Assembly (NCBI GenBank): GCA_038216465.1
Contig: JBBQQC010000020.1
Location: 1-60,353 of the forward strand
DNA from: JACCZX01 sp038216465
GTDB lineage: Bacteria; Pseudomonadota; Gammaproteobacteria; Burkholderiales; Burkholderiaceae_F
Length of the DNA stretch: 60,353 bases
Reading direction: 5' to 3'
Shown here: positions 16,601-24,308 of the stretch, piece by piece
Layout of the letters: every line of letters begins with the position of its first letter
How positions within the stretch are numbered: the stretch's first letter is position 1
Program-made: the position numbers and the translations under genes
The notes under the pieces: model-generated
Database searches by the model: none
Told to the model about the DNA's origin: nothing
The model's input: only the letters and a program-made list of their open reading frames with translations

Positions 16601-19536
16601 CCGCCGGAACGCCGGACGACGTGATCGCCGTTGCGCGCTCTCACACCGGGCGCGAATTGAATGCATACCGCGCCGCTCTCGCCGACCACGCGCCGCGCGT
16701 CAACGAAGTGGCCGCAAAGTATTTGTTGGGCTCTGACCCGCCCGGCAAGAGCGCTGAACGTCCTACTGGCCCCAGGTCAGAACCCGGCGCTATCCAAATA
16801 ATCAACGCGCGTGAACACAATCTGAAGTCGATCGATGTATCGATTCCGCGCGATACGTTCACGGTAATCACCGGCGTATCGGGCTCGGGCAAGTCGACAC
16901 TCGCGTTCGACATCTTGTTTAACGAAGGCCAGCGGCGCTACCTTGAATCTTTGAACGCCTACGCGCGCTCAATCGTGCAGCCGGCGGGGCGGCCCGATGT
17001 CGATGCGATCTACGGCATCCCACCGACCGTCGCGATCGAGCAGCGCACTTCGCGCGGCGGCCGCAAATCGACGGTGGCCACGCTGACCGAGATCTATCAC
17101 TTCTTGCGCTTGTTGTATGTAAAGCTGGGTGTGCAGCATTGCCCGGACTGCAAGGTGCCGGTAACACCGCAATCATTCGATACGATCGTGGCGCAGGTGA
17201 TGCGCGAGCTAAAGGGCTTGCATGTCGGCGTGTTCGCACCCCTGGTCGTTAACCGCAAGGGCGTGTACACCGACCTCGCCAAGTGGGCCGCGGCGCGCGG
17301 TCACTCGCATCTGCGAGTCGACGGCCATTTTCTGCCGACCGCCAAGTTTCCGCGTATCGAACGCTTCAAAGAGCACACGATCGAATTGCCGATCGCGGAT
17401 TTCGTCGTGCAACCCGCGAGCGAAGATCGCCTACGCGGCGCCATAGCCACCGCACTCGAGCACGGCCACGGAGTCGTCACGATCGGGTGGCCGCTCGGCA
17501 AATTGAAGGACGCCATTGACGGCGGTGTCTGGACGGCACAGCTCGACCAGAAAAGTTTTTCGACCAAGCGTGCATGCCCGTCTTGCGGCATTTCATTTCC
17601 GGAAGCCGATCCGCGCCTGTTTTCGTACAACTCCAAGCACGGCTGGTGCGCTGGCTGCTTCGGCACCGGACTGAAGCTGACCGGGTTCGATGAAAAACAG
17701 AGTGGAGAGGAAGTCTGGTGGAACGCGTGGTATGAGGGCGAGACGGCGCCGTGCGAGACTTGCGACGGCAAGCGCCTGAATCGAACCGCGCTCGCGGTAA
17801 CGTTTGCTGGCAAGTCGATCGCCGAGCTTGCAGAGCTTACGGTAGCCGACGCCGGTAGCCTGCTCGAGGGTTTGACCCTGAGTGGCCGCGAGGCCGAAAT
17901 CGCGCGCGATGCTTTGGTGGAAATTCGCTCGCGACTGTCGTTCCTCGAGGAGGTTGGCCTCGGCTATCTCGCGCTCGATCGAGCGGCGCCGACGCTGTCG
18001 GGCGGCGAAGCGCAGCGCATTCGACTGGCGGCGCAGCTCGGGTCGAACCTGCAGGGGGTCGCGTACATCCTCGACGAGCCGACGATCGGGCTGCATCCAC
18101 GCGACAACCGCATTCTGCTGAACGCGCTTCAAAAGCTCGAAGCGAAGGGCAATACGCTGGTCGTTGTCGAGCACGACGAAGACACGATCCGGCGCGCCAG
18201 TCATCTGATCGACATCGGGCCGGCCGCTGGCGTACGCGGTGGGCGCGTCGTGGCACAAGGTTCGGTCGACGATCTGATCGCTGCAGCTGAATCCACCACC
18301 GGCAAGTGGCTGCGGTCGCCGTTAATGCATCCGCTGCATCCGCGCCGCGGTGTCAGCTCAGCCACCGGCAAGCTCACCGTACGCGGCGCCCGACTTCATA
18401 ACCTGCGCGCAATCGACGCTGCTATTCCTCTGCAGCGGTTGACCGCGGTCACCGGCGTTTCCGGCAGTGGCAAGTCAACGCTCGCGCGCGAAGTGTTGCT
18501 GGCCAACCTCCAGACAGTGGTCGGCCAGCGCAACCCGAAAGAGACATGGGTCGGCTGCGGCGAGATTGAAGGCTGGTGCGAGCTCGACCGCGTCCTCGAG
18601 GTCGACCAGACGCCGATCGGCAAGACGCCGCGCTCGTGTCCTGCAACGTATGTCGGGTTCTGGGACGCGATCCGCCGGTTGTTCGCGGAAACGCTCGAAG
18701 CGCGCACGCGCGGCTACAGCGCGAGCCGGTTTTCGTTTAACACCAAGGGCGGCCGCTGCGACGCGTGCGAAGGCCAGGGTGTACGCACGATCGAGATGAG
18801 CTTCTTGCCCGACGTGAAGGTGCTGTGCGATGTATGCGGCGGCGCCCGCTTCAACGAGGAAACGCTCGCCATCAAGTGGCGCGCCAAATCGATCGGCGAT
18901 GTGCTGAAAATGGAAATCGACGAGGCGGTCGAATTCTTTGCGGTCCATCGCTCGATTTCGCATTGCCTGCGCTTGTTGCGCGACGTCGGCCTCGGCTACT
19001 TGACGCTCGGACAACCGTCGCCCACGTTGTCGGGCGGCGAAGCGCAGCGCATCAAGCTGGTCGCCGAACTTTCGAAAGTGCGTGACGATCTCCCGTTGCC
19101 CCCTGTCGCCGTCGGCGCCGGTCCCCCCGAGGGGGACGACGCGTCGTCTTCAGGCGGCCGGGCGACTCGGCTAGCCCGCCGCGGTCAGCGCGCACCGAGG
19201 ACACTGTACGTACTCGACGAGCCGACGGTGGGATTGCACATGGCCGACGTCGAGAAGCTGATTCGCGTGCTGCATCGGCTGGTCGACGGCGGCAATACCG
19301 TGGTCGTCATCGAGCACAATCTCGACGTGATCGCAGAAGCCGACTGGGTCCTGGATCTAGGGCCGGAAGGCGGCGCCGGCGGCGGCCGCATCGTCGCGCA
19401 GTGCTCGCCGCAGCAGCTGGCAAAAAAATCGACGCCGACCGGACACGCGCTCGAGGAATTCAACCAACGCCATATCGTGCGCGCTCCGATCGGCGCTGCG
19501 GTGCCAGAAGCTGTGGAGTGCGCAGACGCAGCCTAG
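13693..19536 (+). CDS. uvrA: Double-length UvrA: two UvrA units fused in tandem
   Basis: UvrA is the damage-sensing ATPase of nucleotide excision repair. A normal UvrA has about 950 residues and two ABC ATPase sites, while this one has 1,947 residues and four. Walker A motifs GVSGSGKS(S/T) occur near residues 39, 666, 1061 and 1588; signature motifs LSGGE(A/V)QR near 514, 878, 1435 and 1779; each is followed by a LDEPT/S-type Walker B. Zinc modules with CxxC pairs are present in both units (for example CPTCGGNG with CPDCDGKR, and CDACEGQG with CDVCGGAR). Long UvrA-like proteins of this size are known from Burkholderiales, usually beside a normal uvrA elsewhere. Two low-complexity insertions, near residues 690-718 and 1800-1835, separate conserved motifs. 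The role of the fused form is not established. Confidence 0.93.
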   Translation: MSATSQTAGKAIRIRGARQNNLRNLDLDIPTGELVVVTGVSGSGKSSLVFDTLYAEGQRRYVETFSPYARQFLDRMDRPAVDRIDGVPPAIAIDQTNPVRTSRSTVGTMTELNDHLKLLFARAAVLYCRGCAKLVRRDSADTIYSDLTERAGGAGGPQLIVTFPVTVPKNFSEDEVLAHLQAQGYARIHRERIAGGAKVLDVIADRFRVADVERARAIEALERASRLGGGRVDVHASIVGADSTIWRYSNDLHCADCEIHYDTPHPSTFSFNSPLGACETCRGFGRVIGVDYGLVIPDERKTLRDGAIKPFQSKSFIESQRDLEKSAAKDGIPLDTPYRDLQPEHKQWVIEGGAGWKSWNKSWPGVWYGIKRFFAWLESKAYKMHIRVLLSRYRSYTPCPACEGARLKPEALLWRVGGIEDAHQALDSDGKYVRYKPIGAAWSADQLTAVRGLSIQDLMMLPIDRVKTLFDCVQLPAPLDQASEMLLDELRARLKFLVDVGLGYLTLDRQSRTLSGGEVQRINLTTALGTSLVNTLFVLDEPSIGLHPRDMHRVVEVMHRLRNAGNSLVVVEHDPQVMLAADRVLDMGPGPGERGGEIVFNGTPEQLRHSPTLTGRYLGGRLHVDAEPPLAIAANAPKLILQGAREHNLKSIDVEIPLKRLVCVTGVSGSGKSTLMQDVLFPALAKAKGKTTLATRSGASSSDPLRADGTSSAPGSFDRLLGEDWLDDVAFVDQSPIGRTTRSNPASYVGAFDCIRAIFARARLAKERKYTAGTFSFNSGDGRCPTCGGNGFEHVEMQFLSDVYLRCPDCDGKRFRPETLEVTIDRRGRALNIADVLALTVNEALAFFCDDAEIARVLAPLADVGLEYVKLGQPVPTLSGGEAQRLKLAGFLADATKGRPPTRGRLFLFDEPTTGLHFDDVAKLMRAFRKLIATGHSVVVIEHNLDVISAADWLIDLGPEGGDAGGEIVAAGTPDDVIAVARSHTGRELNAYRAALADHAPRVNEVAAKYLLGSDPPGKSAERPTGPRSEPGAIQIINAREHNLKSIDVSIPRDTFTVITGVSGSGKSTLAFDILFNEGQRRYLESLNAYARSIVQPAGRPDVDAIYGIPPTVAIEQRTSRGGRKSTVATLTEIYHFLRLLYVKLGVQHCPDCKVPVTPQSFDTIVAQVMRELKGLHVGVFAPLVVNRKGVYTDLAKWAAARGHSHLRVDGHFLPTAKFPRIERFKEHTIELPIADFVVQPASEDRLRGAIATALEHGHGVVTIGWPLGKLKDAIDGGVWTAQLDQKSFSTKRACPSCGISFPEADPRLFSYNSKHGWCAGCFGTGLKLTGFDEKQSGEEVWWNAWYEGETAPCETCDGKRLNRTALAVTFAGKSIAELAELTVADAGSLLEGLTLSGREAEIARDALVEIRSRLSFLEEVGLGYLALDRAAPTLSGGEAQRIRLAAQLGSNLQGVAYILDEPTIGLHPRDNRILLNALQKLEAKGNTLVVVEHDEDTIRRASHLIDIGPAAGVRGGRVVAQGSVDDLIAAAESTTGKWLRSPLMHPLHPRRGVSSATGKLTVRGARLHNLRAIDAAIPLQRLTAVTGVSGSGKSTLAREVLLANLQTVVGQRNPKETWVGCGEIEGWCELDRVLEVDQTPIGKTPRSCPATYVGFWDAIRRLFAETLEARTRGYSASRFSFNTKGGRCDACEGQGVRTIEMSFLPDVKVLCDVCGGARFNEETLAIKWRAKSIGDVLKMEIDEAVEFFAVHRSISHCLRLLRDVGLGYLTLGQPSPTLSGGEAQRIKLVAELSKVRDDLPLPPVAVGAGPPEGDDASSSGGRATRLARRGQRAPRTLYVLDEPTVGLHMADVEKLIRVLHRLVDGGNTVVVIEHNLDVIAEADWVLDLGPEGGAGGGRIVAQCSPQQLAKKSTPTGHALEEFNQRHIVRAPIGAAVPEAVECADAA
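19097..19150 (+). repeat. REP-like palindromic element inside the uvrA reading frame
   Basis: This stretch aligns with the reverse complement of the intergenic element at 31602-31669: shared blocks are TGCCCCCT, GCGCCG and TCCCCCC followed by an A/G-rich run. It is translated in frame as part of a Pro/Gly/Ala/Ser-rich insert lying between the fourth ABC signature motif and its Walker B, where UvrA normally has only a few residues. Confidence 0.55.
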
Positions 19537-19549
19537 CCGCGCACCGTAC

Positions 19550-19741
19550 TCAGGACTTCTTGCTCGCGGAGTTTTTCTTCGGCACCTTGCCGCCGGCGCG
19601 GCGTGCTTCCGACAAGCCGATCGCGATTGCCTGCTTCTTGCTCGTCACTTTCTTGCCGGAACCGCTCTTCAGTGTTCCGCGCTTGCGCTCGAGCATCGTC
19701 TTTTCAACCTTTTCCGACGCCTTTGCTCCGTACTTCGCCAT
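19550..19741 (-). CDS. Small basic protein, DUF6496-like
   Basis: This 63-residue lysine- and arginine-rich protein carries the core SKKQAIAIGLSEARRAG, which matches small DUF6496-type proteins that are often annotated in proteobacteria without known function. It ends in a KKNSASKKS tail. The ATG at 19741 has AGGAGG-like sequence just upstream (reverse strand of TCCTCC at about 19750). It is convergent with uvrA, 13 bp apart. Charge and size suggest nucleic acid association, but that is inference only. Confidence 0.72.
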   Translation of the reverse strand: MAKYGAKASEKVEKTMLERKRGTLKSGSGKKVTSKKQAIAIGLSEARRAGGKVPKKNSASKKS

Positions 19742-19790
19742 GGTGAGTTCCTCCTATGTCTGGCGTCGCACTGGCAAGCAAACTTCGTTC

Positions 19791-19907
19791 TCACCTACTT
19801 TCCATACCTGGCTTGACGTTACCCTTCAACCCCAACTTATCGCGAATGAAGGCGCGCAGCTCGTCGTCCTGCGACGAGTAGAACATCGGGTGCATTCCCC
19901 GGATCAT
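19791..19907 (-). pseudogene. Truncated VOC (glyoxalase-fold) gene remnant, 38 codons
   Basis: The reverse strand has a strong GGAGG ribosome-binding site and an ATG at 19907 opening MIRGMHPMFYSSQDDELRAF, continuing IRDKLGLKG and stopping at 19791. This is the usual N-terminus of a VOC-superfamily protein whose full length is about 120-130 residues. The conserved continuation is missing, so only the first beta-alpha unit remains. It lies upstream of and in line with the DUF6496 gene. The well-kept ribosome-binding site suggests a recent deletion or a tolerated peptide. Confidence 0.6.
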
Positions 19908-19987
19908 CGTCGCCTCCTCCCGCCATCTCATCCAATCGGCATCCCAGGCGGCTCACTATGATCCGACAAACCGCAGAAGGGCCGTCG

Positions 19988-21124
19988 ATGCAGTGGTCAA
20001 CTTTTCTACTTGCCGCACTCACCCTCAGCAGCGCCAGTGCGCAGCAGCGCCCGGCACCGGATCAGACGCCGCACATCGACGAGCGCGTTGCGCAGATTCC
20101 GCAGACGGCACTCGGAGCTCCGTGGGCGTTTATCGGGTTCGCGGTCACCACGCCCACTGATCCGCAGTGGTTCGTCGCCACCAGCACGCCGCGCGGCGGA
20201 TCGATGGGGCGCCACTTATCCGCCGACGAAACCCACACCGCGGTGCTGGTGTTGTCGAGTGAATCGCTCGATAAGCCGGTCGACAGCGATGCTGCGCTGC
20301 TCGAGCTTTCGCGCATGCGGCATGCGAAGTTTGCCGAGCGCTGGCAAATCAGCCAGCACAACGAAACAATCGTGCGGCATGCCGGTACGCGCTGCGCGCG
20401 GCACACGTTGGACGCGATACAAATCGAAGACAAGTCTCCGCGCAAGGATGCTGGCAAAGCGAACGAACAGCGCAGTGCGATGTTTGTCAGCGGACTCTCG
20501 TGCGTTCATCCGACCGACCCGGCACTGCTGGTTGAAGTGGGAGTTTCGGAGCGCGGGCGCGCTGACAAGGTCCGCAAGATGTCGCCGGGTATCGCCAGCG
20601 ACGCGGAGCAGGCGATCACCAGCCTGTCGTTTCATCGATTTAGCGAACAGGCTCTGCAGCAATCGGCGGAAGCGGCGCGCACGACCGGATTGTCCGACGC
20701 AGAAGCCGTGCTGAAGCCGTACATCGACGCCGACGCGGCCTGGGCGCGCTACTTTCTCGCGCAGATCGTCGAGCGCGCACGCCCGGCGCCGGAGAACGCC
20801 GCCGTTCGCATCAAGTCCTTGCTCGAACCCGCGGCCGATAAGGGACTGGCCGATGCGCAATGGTCGCTTGGGACGATGTATCTGCGCGGCGCACCTGGCG
20901 TACCGAAAGATCCCTCGCTGGCCGAAGCTTTGCTGCGGCGCGCGGCCGAGCGCGGCAACGCGGGCGCTGCGTTCCAGCTTGGCATTGCGCAACTGTCGGG
21001 CGCCGACGGCATCGCTGCCAACAAGAGCGAAGGCGCACTATGGGTTCAACGTGCTGCCGTGCGCGGACTCAAAGAGGCTCAGGAACTCCTGAAGGGGTCA
21101 CGCAACACGTCGGCCAAGAAATAG
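19988..21124 (+). CDS. Exported Sel1-repeat protein
   Basis: This secreted or periplasmic protein of about 378 residues has a signal peptide MQWSTFLLAALTLSSASA, which favours the ATG at 19988 over the one at 19958. The N-terminal 230 residues are unassigned, with a cysteine pair. The last 120 residues contain Sel1/TPR-like repeats: EPAADKGLADAQWSLGTMYL, RAAERGNAGAAFQLGIAQL, and a third, weaker unit RAAVRGLKEAQELL. Such repeats make protein-protein scaffolds. No partner is evident. The next gene follows after 35 bp and may be in the same operon. Confidence 0.75.
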   Translation: MQWSTFLLAALTLSSASAQQRPAPDQTPHIDERVAQIPQTALGAPWAFIGFAVTTPTDPQWFVATSTPRGGSMGRHLSADETHTAVLVLSSESLDKPVDSDAALLELSRMRHAKFAERWQISQHNETIVRHAGTRCARHTLDAIQIEDKSPRKDAGKANEQRSAMFVSGLSCVHPTDPALLVEVGVSERGRADKVRKMSPGIASDAEQAITSLSFHRFSEQALQQSAEAARTTGLSDAEAVLKPYIDADAAWARYFLAQIVERARPAPENAAVRIKSLLEPAADKGLADAQWSLGTMYLRGAPGVPKDPSLAEALLRRAAERGNAGAAFQLGIAQLSGADGIAANKSEGALWVQRAAVRGLKEAQELLKGSRNTSAKK

Positions 21125-21159
21125 CCGCCCTCATCTGCGGGCAGCGCTACGCTCGTTGC

Positions 21160-22161
21160 ATGATCAATGCAGAGCTCGCCGCAACGCTCGCAAGCATCGC
21201 GCTGCGCAACGTTGCGACCGAGTATCCGTACAAGCTCGATCAGGTTCTTGGCGATGCCGGCGATTTACATGCGCCGCGCGTACTGCATCCCGCTTTCCAC
21301 GGCAGCTACGACTGGCATTCGTGCGTGCATATGCACTGGACGCTGGCGCGCTTGCTACGCCTTTATCCGCAGCACCCGTACGCTGAGCCGACGCGGCGGC
21401 ATTTCGCGCAGCGGTTGACCGCAGCAAACGTGCATGGCGAGCTCGCGACACTGGCGGCACCGCTGCGAGTCTCGTTCGAACGTCCGTACGGATGGGGCTG
21501 GCTGTTAAAACTCGCCGCCGAACTTAAACAGTCGACCGCGAAAGATCGCAGCGCAGAATGGTTCGAGGCGCTGGCACCGCTGGCACAGGCATTCGCCGAT
21601 CGCTTCGTCGCGTTTCTACCGCGCGCAACCTACCCAACGCGCGCCGGTACGCATGGCAACTCGGCCTTCGCGTTGCTGCTTGCGCTCGACTATTGCGAAG
21701 CGACGCAGCATCACGCGCTGCGTCGATCGATTACCGAGCGCGCCAACCGTTGGTTCGCGCGCGATCGCCACTATCCGGCCGAGTACGAGCCCGGTGGTGA
21801 CGATTTTCTGTCGAGCGGACTGGTCGAGGCCGCCCTGATGCAGCGGGTGATCGAGGGCTGTTCGTTCGCCGATTGGTGGAACCAGTTCCGACCGACCGGC
21901 GACGCGCTCACTGGCTGGCTGCAGCCGGCCGTGGTCGGCGACGCCGGCGATCCGAAGATCGTTCACCTGCATGGCCTGAATCTGTCGCGTGCGTGGTGCT
22001 GGCGGCAACTGCTGCCCGCACTCGACAGCGCGTTGCATAAGCCCGTTCAAAGTTCGATCGAGCGGCACCTCGCTGCGTCGTTGCCCGCTGCCGTGCAGGG
22101 AGACTACGTTGGAACGCATTGGCTCGCTTCGTTCGCGCTGCTCGCATTGACAGAGCAATAA
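21160..22161 (+). CDS. DUF2891 family protein
   Basis: This 333-residue cytoplasmic protein belongs to the DUF2891 family. The characteristic motifs are HPAFHGSYDWHSCVHMHW near residue 43, RPYGWGWLLKLAAEL near 108, THGNSAFALLLALDY-like (in GTHGNSAFALLL), PGGDDFLSSGLVEA near 210, and HLHGLNLSRAWCW near 267. The many conserved His, Trp and Asp residues in an alpha-helical chain suggest an (alpha/alpha) barrel enzyme acting on carbohydrates, but no activity is established. I chose the ATG at 21160 because the reading upstream of it overlaps the Sel1 gene in another frame. Confidence 0.82.
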   Translation: MINAELAATLASIALRNVATEYPYKLDQVLGDAGDLHAPRVLHPAFHGSYDWHSCVHMHWTLARLLRLYPQHPYAEPTRRHFAQRLTAANVHGELATLAAPLRVSFERPYGWGWLLKLAAELKQSTAKDRSAEWFEALAPLAQAFADRFVAFLPRATYPTRAGTHGNSAFALLLALDYCEATQHHALRRSITERANRWFARDRHYPAEYEPGGDDFLSSGLVEAALMQRVIEGCSFADWWNQFRPTGDALTGWLQPAVVGDAGDPKIVHLHGLNLSRAWCWRQLLPALDSALHKPVQSSIERHLAASLPAAVQGDYVGTHWLASFALLALTEQ

Positions 22162-22187
22162 AAAAGCGGCGCACCCGAGTGCGCCGC
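22157..22187 (-). terminator. Strong Rho-independent terminator for leftward transcription
   Basis: A perfect 9-bp stem (GCGGCGCAC / GTGCGCCGC, loop CCGA) at 22166-22187 is followed, in the leftward direction, by a run of T residues (the A-tract 22157-22165 on the plus strand). There is no T-tract on the plus side, so it is built to stop leftward transcripts, and the small reverse ORF just beyond it is the obvious client. Confidence 0.75.
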
Positions 22188-22205
22188 CAGTCACAAGAAA
22201 AATCC

Positions 22206-22373
22206 TTACCTATAGAAAATATAATCCGCGTCGTACTTGAGCTGCCGGCGCTGTCCGGGAGCGCCTGCCGCACATGGCTCCTGCGGCGCTACCCCGCCAT
22301 GGTATTCAGGCCTTGGATATAGGTAACACCCTGCATTCACGCCGTTGCGCGTTACCGGCGCGGCTTGCACCAA
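22206..22373 (-). CDS. Unrecognised small protein of about 55 residues
   Basis: On the reverse strand a frame opens at TTG (22373) or GTG (22370) and ends with TAA at 22206, 19 bases before a perfect leftward terminator. The product has protein-like composition: GVNAGCYLYPRPEYHGG, then APQEPCAAGAPGQRRQ and the tail LKYDADYIFYR, with two cysteines and many tyrosines. There is no ATG, and a TAG closes the frame at 22382, so it could also be the 3' end of a decayed gene. I know no family for it. It fills most of the gap between two plus-strand genes. Confidence 0.4.
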   Translation of the reverse strand: MVQAAPVTRNGVNAGCYLYPRPEYHGGVAPQEPCAAGAPGQRRQLKYDADYIFYR

Positions 22374-22506
22374 CTGTCGCTATATCGTGCCGGCGTGCGT
22401 CGCCGGTACGGGCGGTGGCCCTTTCGAATGCGCGGCGGCGCAAGATTGGGTTTGGTAGCGTAAGAAGGGCCGACGCACTACGACCAAACGCATTACGGAG
22501 ATCTCC

Positions 22507-23256
22507 ATGCGCCCTTTGATTGCCATGTTTGTCGTTGCCACCTTCCTGCCCGCCGCCAATGCCGCCACCTGTCAGGCCACCAGCGCGAAAAACACCGTCG
22601 CGCTGGTCGAGCTGTACACGTCGCAGGGGTGCTCGAGCTGCCCGCCCGCAGACCGCTGGTTATCGCAGCTGCCGTCGAAAGTCGATGCGAGCCGGGCGGT
22701 GCCGCTGGCGCTGCACGTTGGCTATTGGGACTACATCGGCTGGAAAGATCCGTTCGCCAGGCGCGAGTTCAATGATCGCCAGTCGCAGCTTGCCGCGTTG
22801 AACGGCAACCGCACGCGTTACACGCCGGGCGTGTTCGTCCAAGGTCGCGAAACCAACTGGTCCTCCGCAGCGTTCGATGCGCAGTTGCGAGCCGTCAATC
22901 AGCGTCCGGCGGCGGCGACAATTACGCTCGACAAGGTCGAGGCCCACGGTGGCAAAGTCGACGTGCGCGCCCAGGCGGAGCTTGTCGCGCCGAGCTCGGC
23001 AAGAAACCCCCGCTTGTTCGTCGCGCTGGTGCAAAACGGGATCTCGACCAAGGTGACGGCCGGCGAGAATCGCGGCGAAACGCTGGCCAACGACCGTGTC
23101 ACGCGTGCTTGGTCGGGGCCGTTGCCGCTTAGCATGCGCACCGTTTCATTGGAAGCACCTGCAACCGCCGCGCGCGATCTGGCGCTGGTGGCGTTTGTGG
23201 AGGACGACACGGGCGTACTGCAGGCGTTGCAATTGCCGCTTGCTACCTGCAACTAG
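22507..23256 (+). CDS. DUF1223 secreted thioredoxin-like protein
   Basis: This exported 249-residue protein of the DUF1223 family has a thioredoxin-like fold. The signal peptide is MRPLIAMFVVATFLPAANA, followed by the family motif VALVELYTSQGCSSCPPADR (CxxC pair Cys-Ser-Ser-Cys) near residue 32-50. Next come HVGYWDYIGWKDPFA and the conserved YTPGVFVQGRE. The CSSC site suggests a redox or thiol-disulfide role in the periplasm, though the family's function is undefined. AACGCATTACGGAGATCTCC precedes the ATG and includes a GGAG site. Its stop codon overlaps the end of the convergent ATPase gene by 4 bp. Confidence 0.85.
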   Translation: MRPLIAMFVVATFLPAANAATCQATSAKNTVALVELYTSQGCSSCPPADRWLSQLPSKVDASRAVPLALHVGYWDYIGWKDPFARREFNDRQSQLAALNGNRTRYTPGVFVQGRETNWSSAAFDAQLRAVNQRPAAATITLDKVEAHGGKVDVRAQAELVAPSSARNPRLFVALVQNGISTKVTAGENRGETLANDRVTRAWSGPLPLSMRTVSLEAPATAARDLALVAFVEDDTGVLQALQLPLATCN

Positions 23257-24308
23257 ATCCGATTCTCTTCTACCGCGTGGCAAGCAGCTAAAGTTTCGCC
23301 GCCCGCATGCGGATACAGCTGCAGTAGCGGCACCTCCGCGCGGCAGCGCTCGTTGGCGTGCGGGCAGCGCGGATGAAATGTGCAGCCCGAAGGTGGATTC
23401 AGCGGGTTGGGCACTTCGCCCGCGACCGGGCGGCGTGCACGCCCACTCATTTCGAGATCGGGAATCGCGTCAAGCAGCATCCGTGTGTACGGGTGGCGCG
23501 GCGTCTTGAACAACGTTGAACGCACAGCGAGCTCGACTATCTTGCCCAGGTACATCACGCCGACGCGATCTGAAATGTGGTGCACGACCGCCAGGTTGTG
23601 CGAGATGAACAGATAGGTGAGGCCCAGCTCACGCTGCAGTTCCTTCATCAGGTTCAGCACCTGCGCCTGAACCGATACATCGAGCGCGGAGGTCGGTTCG
23701 TCGCACACCAGGAACTCGGGCTTGGTCGCCAGCGCGCGCGCGATCGATAACCGCTGGCGCTGTCCGCCCGAAAACTGATGAGGATATTTTTCCTTGTCGG
23801 CGGGTGCCAGGCGCACCTGCTGCAACAACTCGTCGACACGCGCTTTGATCTGCTTTTTGTCGCTCATCAAGCCGTGCGCCTTGAGTGGCTCGGCGATGAT
23901 GTCGGCCACGCGCCAGCGCGGGTTCAGGCTCGCATACGGGTCCTGAAAAATCATCTGCAGCTTCTGCCGCAAGGCGCGGCCGCGCTGCGAATTCATTTCG
24001 CGCAGATCGCGCCCAAAAAATTCCACATGACCCTTGGTCGGCACGTAGAGCCCGACCAGCAGGCGCGCGACGGTCGATTTTCCGCAGCCCGATTCGCCGA
24101 CGAGCGACAGCGTTTCGCCGCGCTTGATGTCGAAGCTGACGCCATCGACCGCGTGCAGGATCGCACGCGGCTTGTTTTCGAGGACGCGATTCAACCACGG
24201 GGGCGACACATCAAAGTACTTGGCCAAGCCCACCGCGTGCACGATGACTCCGCCGCGCGCGGACGATTTGGGTGCTGCGACAACTTCGTCGAGCAACACG
24301 GCGCTCAT
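23253..24308 (-). CDS. Peptide ABC transporter ATPase, DppF/OppF type (left operon)
   Basis: This is the second ATP-binding subunit of a peptide/nickel-type ABC importer. Walker A is GESGCGKST, the Q-loop MIFQDPYASLNPR (the usual OppF/DppF sequence), the signature FSGGQRQRLSIARAL, and Walker B FLVCDEPTSALD. The C-terminal oligopeptide-transporter domain has a cysteine cluster, CTFHPRCPHANERCRAE, which in relatives binds an iron-sulfur cluster. The start at 24308 overlaps the stop of the upstream ATPase gene (ATGA), so translation is coupled. An upstream in-frame extension to 24437 falls inside that gene and is rejected. Confidence 0.93.
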   Translation of the reverse strand: MSAVLLDEVVAAPKSSARGGVIVHAVGLAKYFDVSPPWLNRVLENKPRAILHAVDGVSFDIKRGETLSLVGESGCGKSTVARLLVGLYVPTKGHVEFFGRDLREMNSQRGRALRQKLQMIFQDPYASLNPRWRVADIIAEPLKAHGLMSDKKQIKARVDELLQQVRLAPADKEKYPHQFSGGQRQRLSIARALATKPEFLVCDEPTSALDVSVQAQVLNLMKELQRELGLTYLFISHNLAVVHHISDRVGVMYLGKIVELAVRSTLFKTPRHPYTRMLLDAIPDLEMSGRARRPVAGEVPNPLNPPSGCTFHPRCPHANERCRAEVPLLQLYPHAGGETLAACHAVEENRI

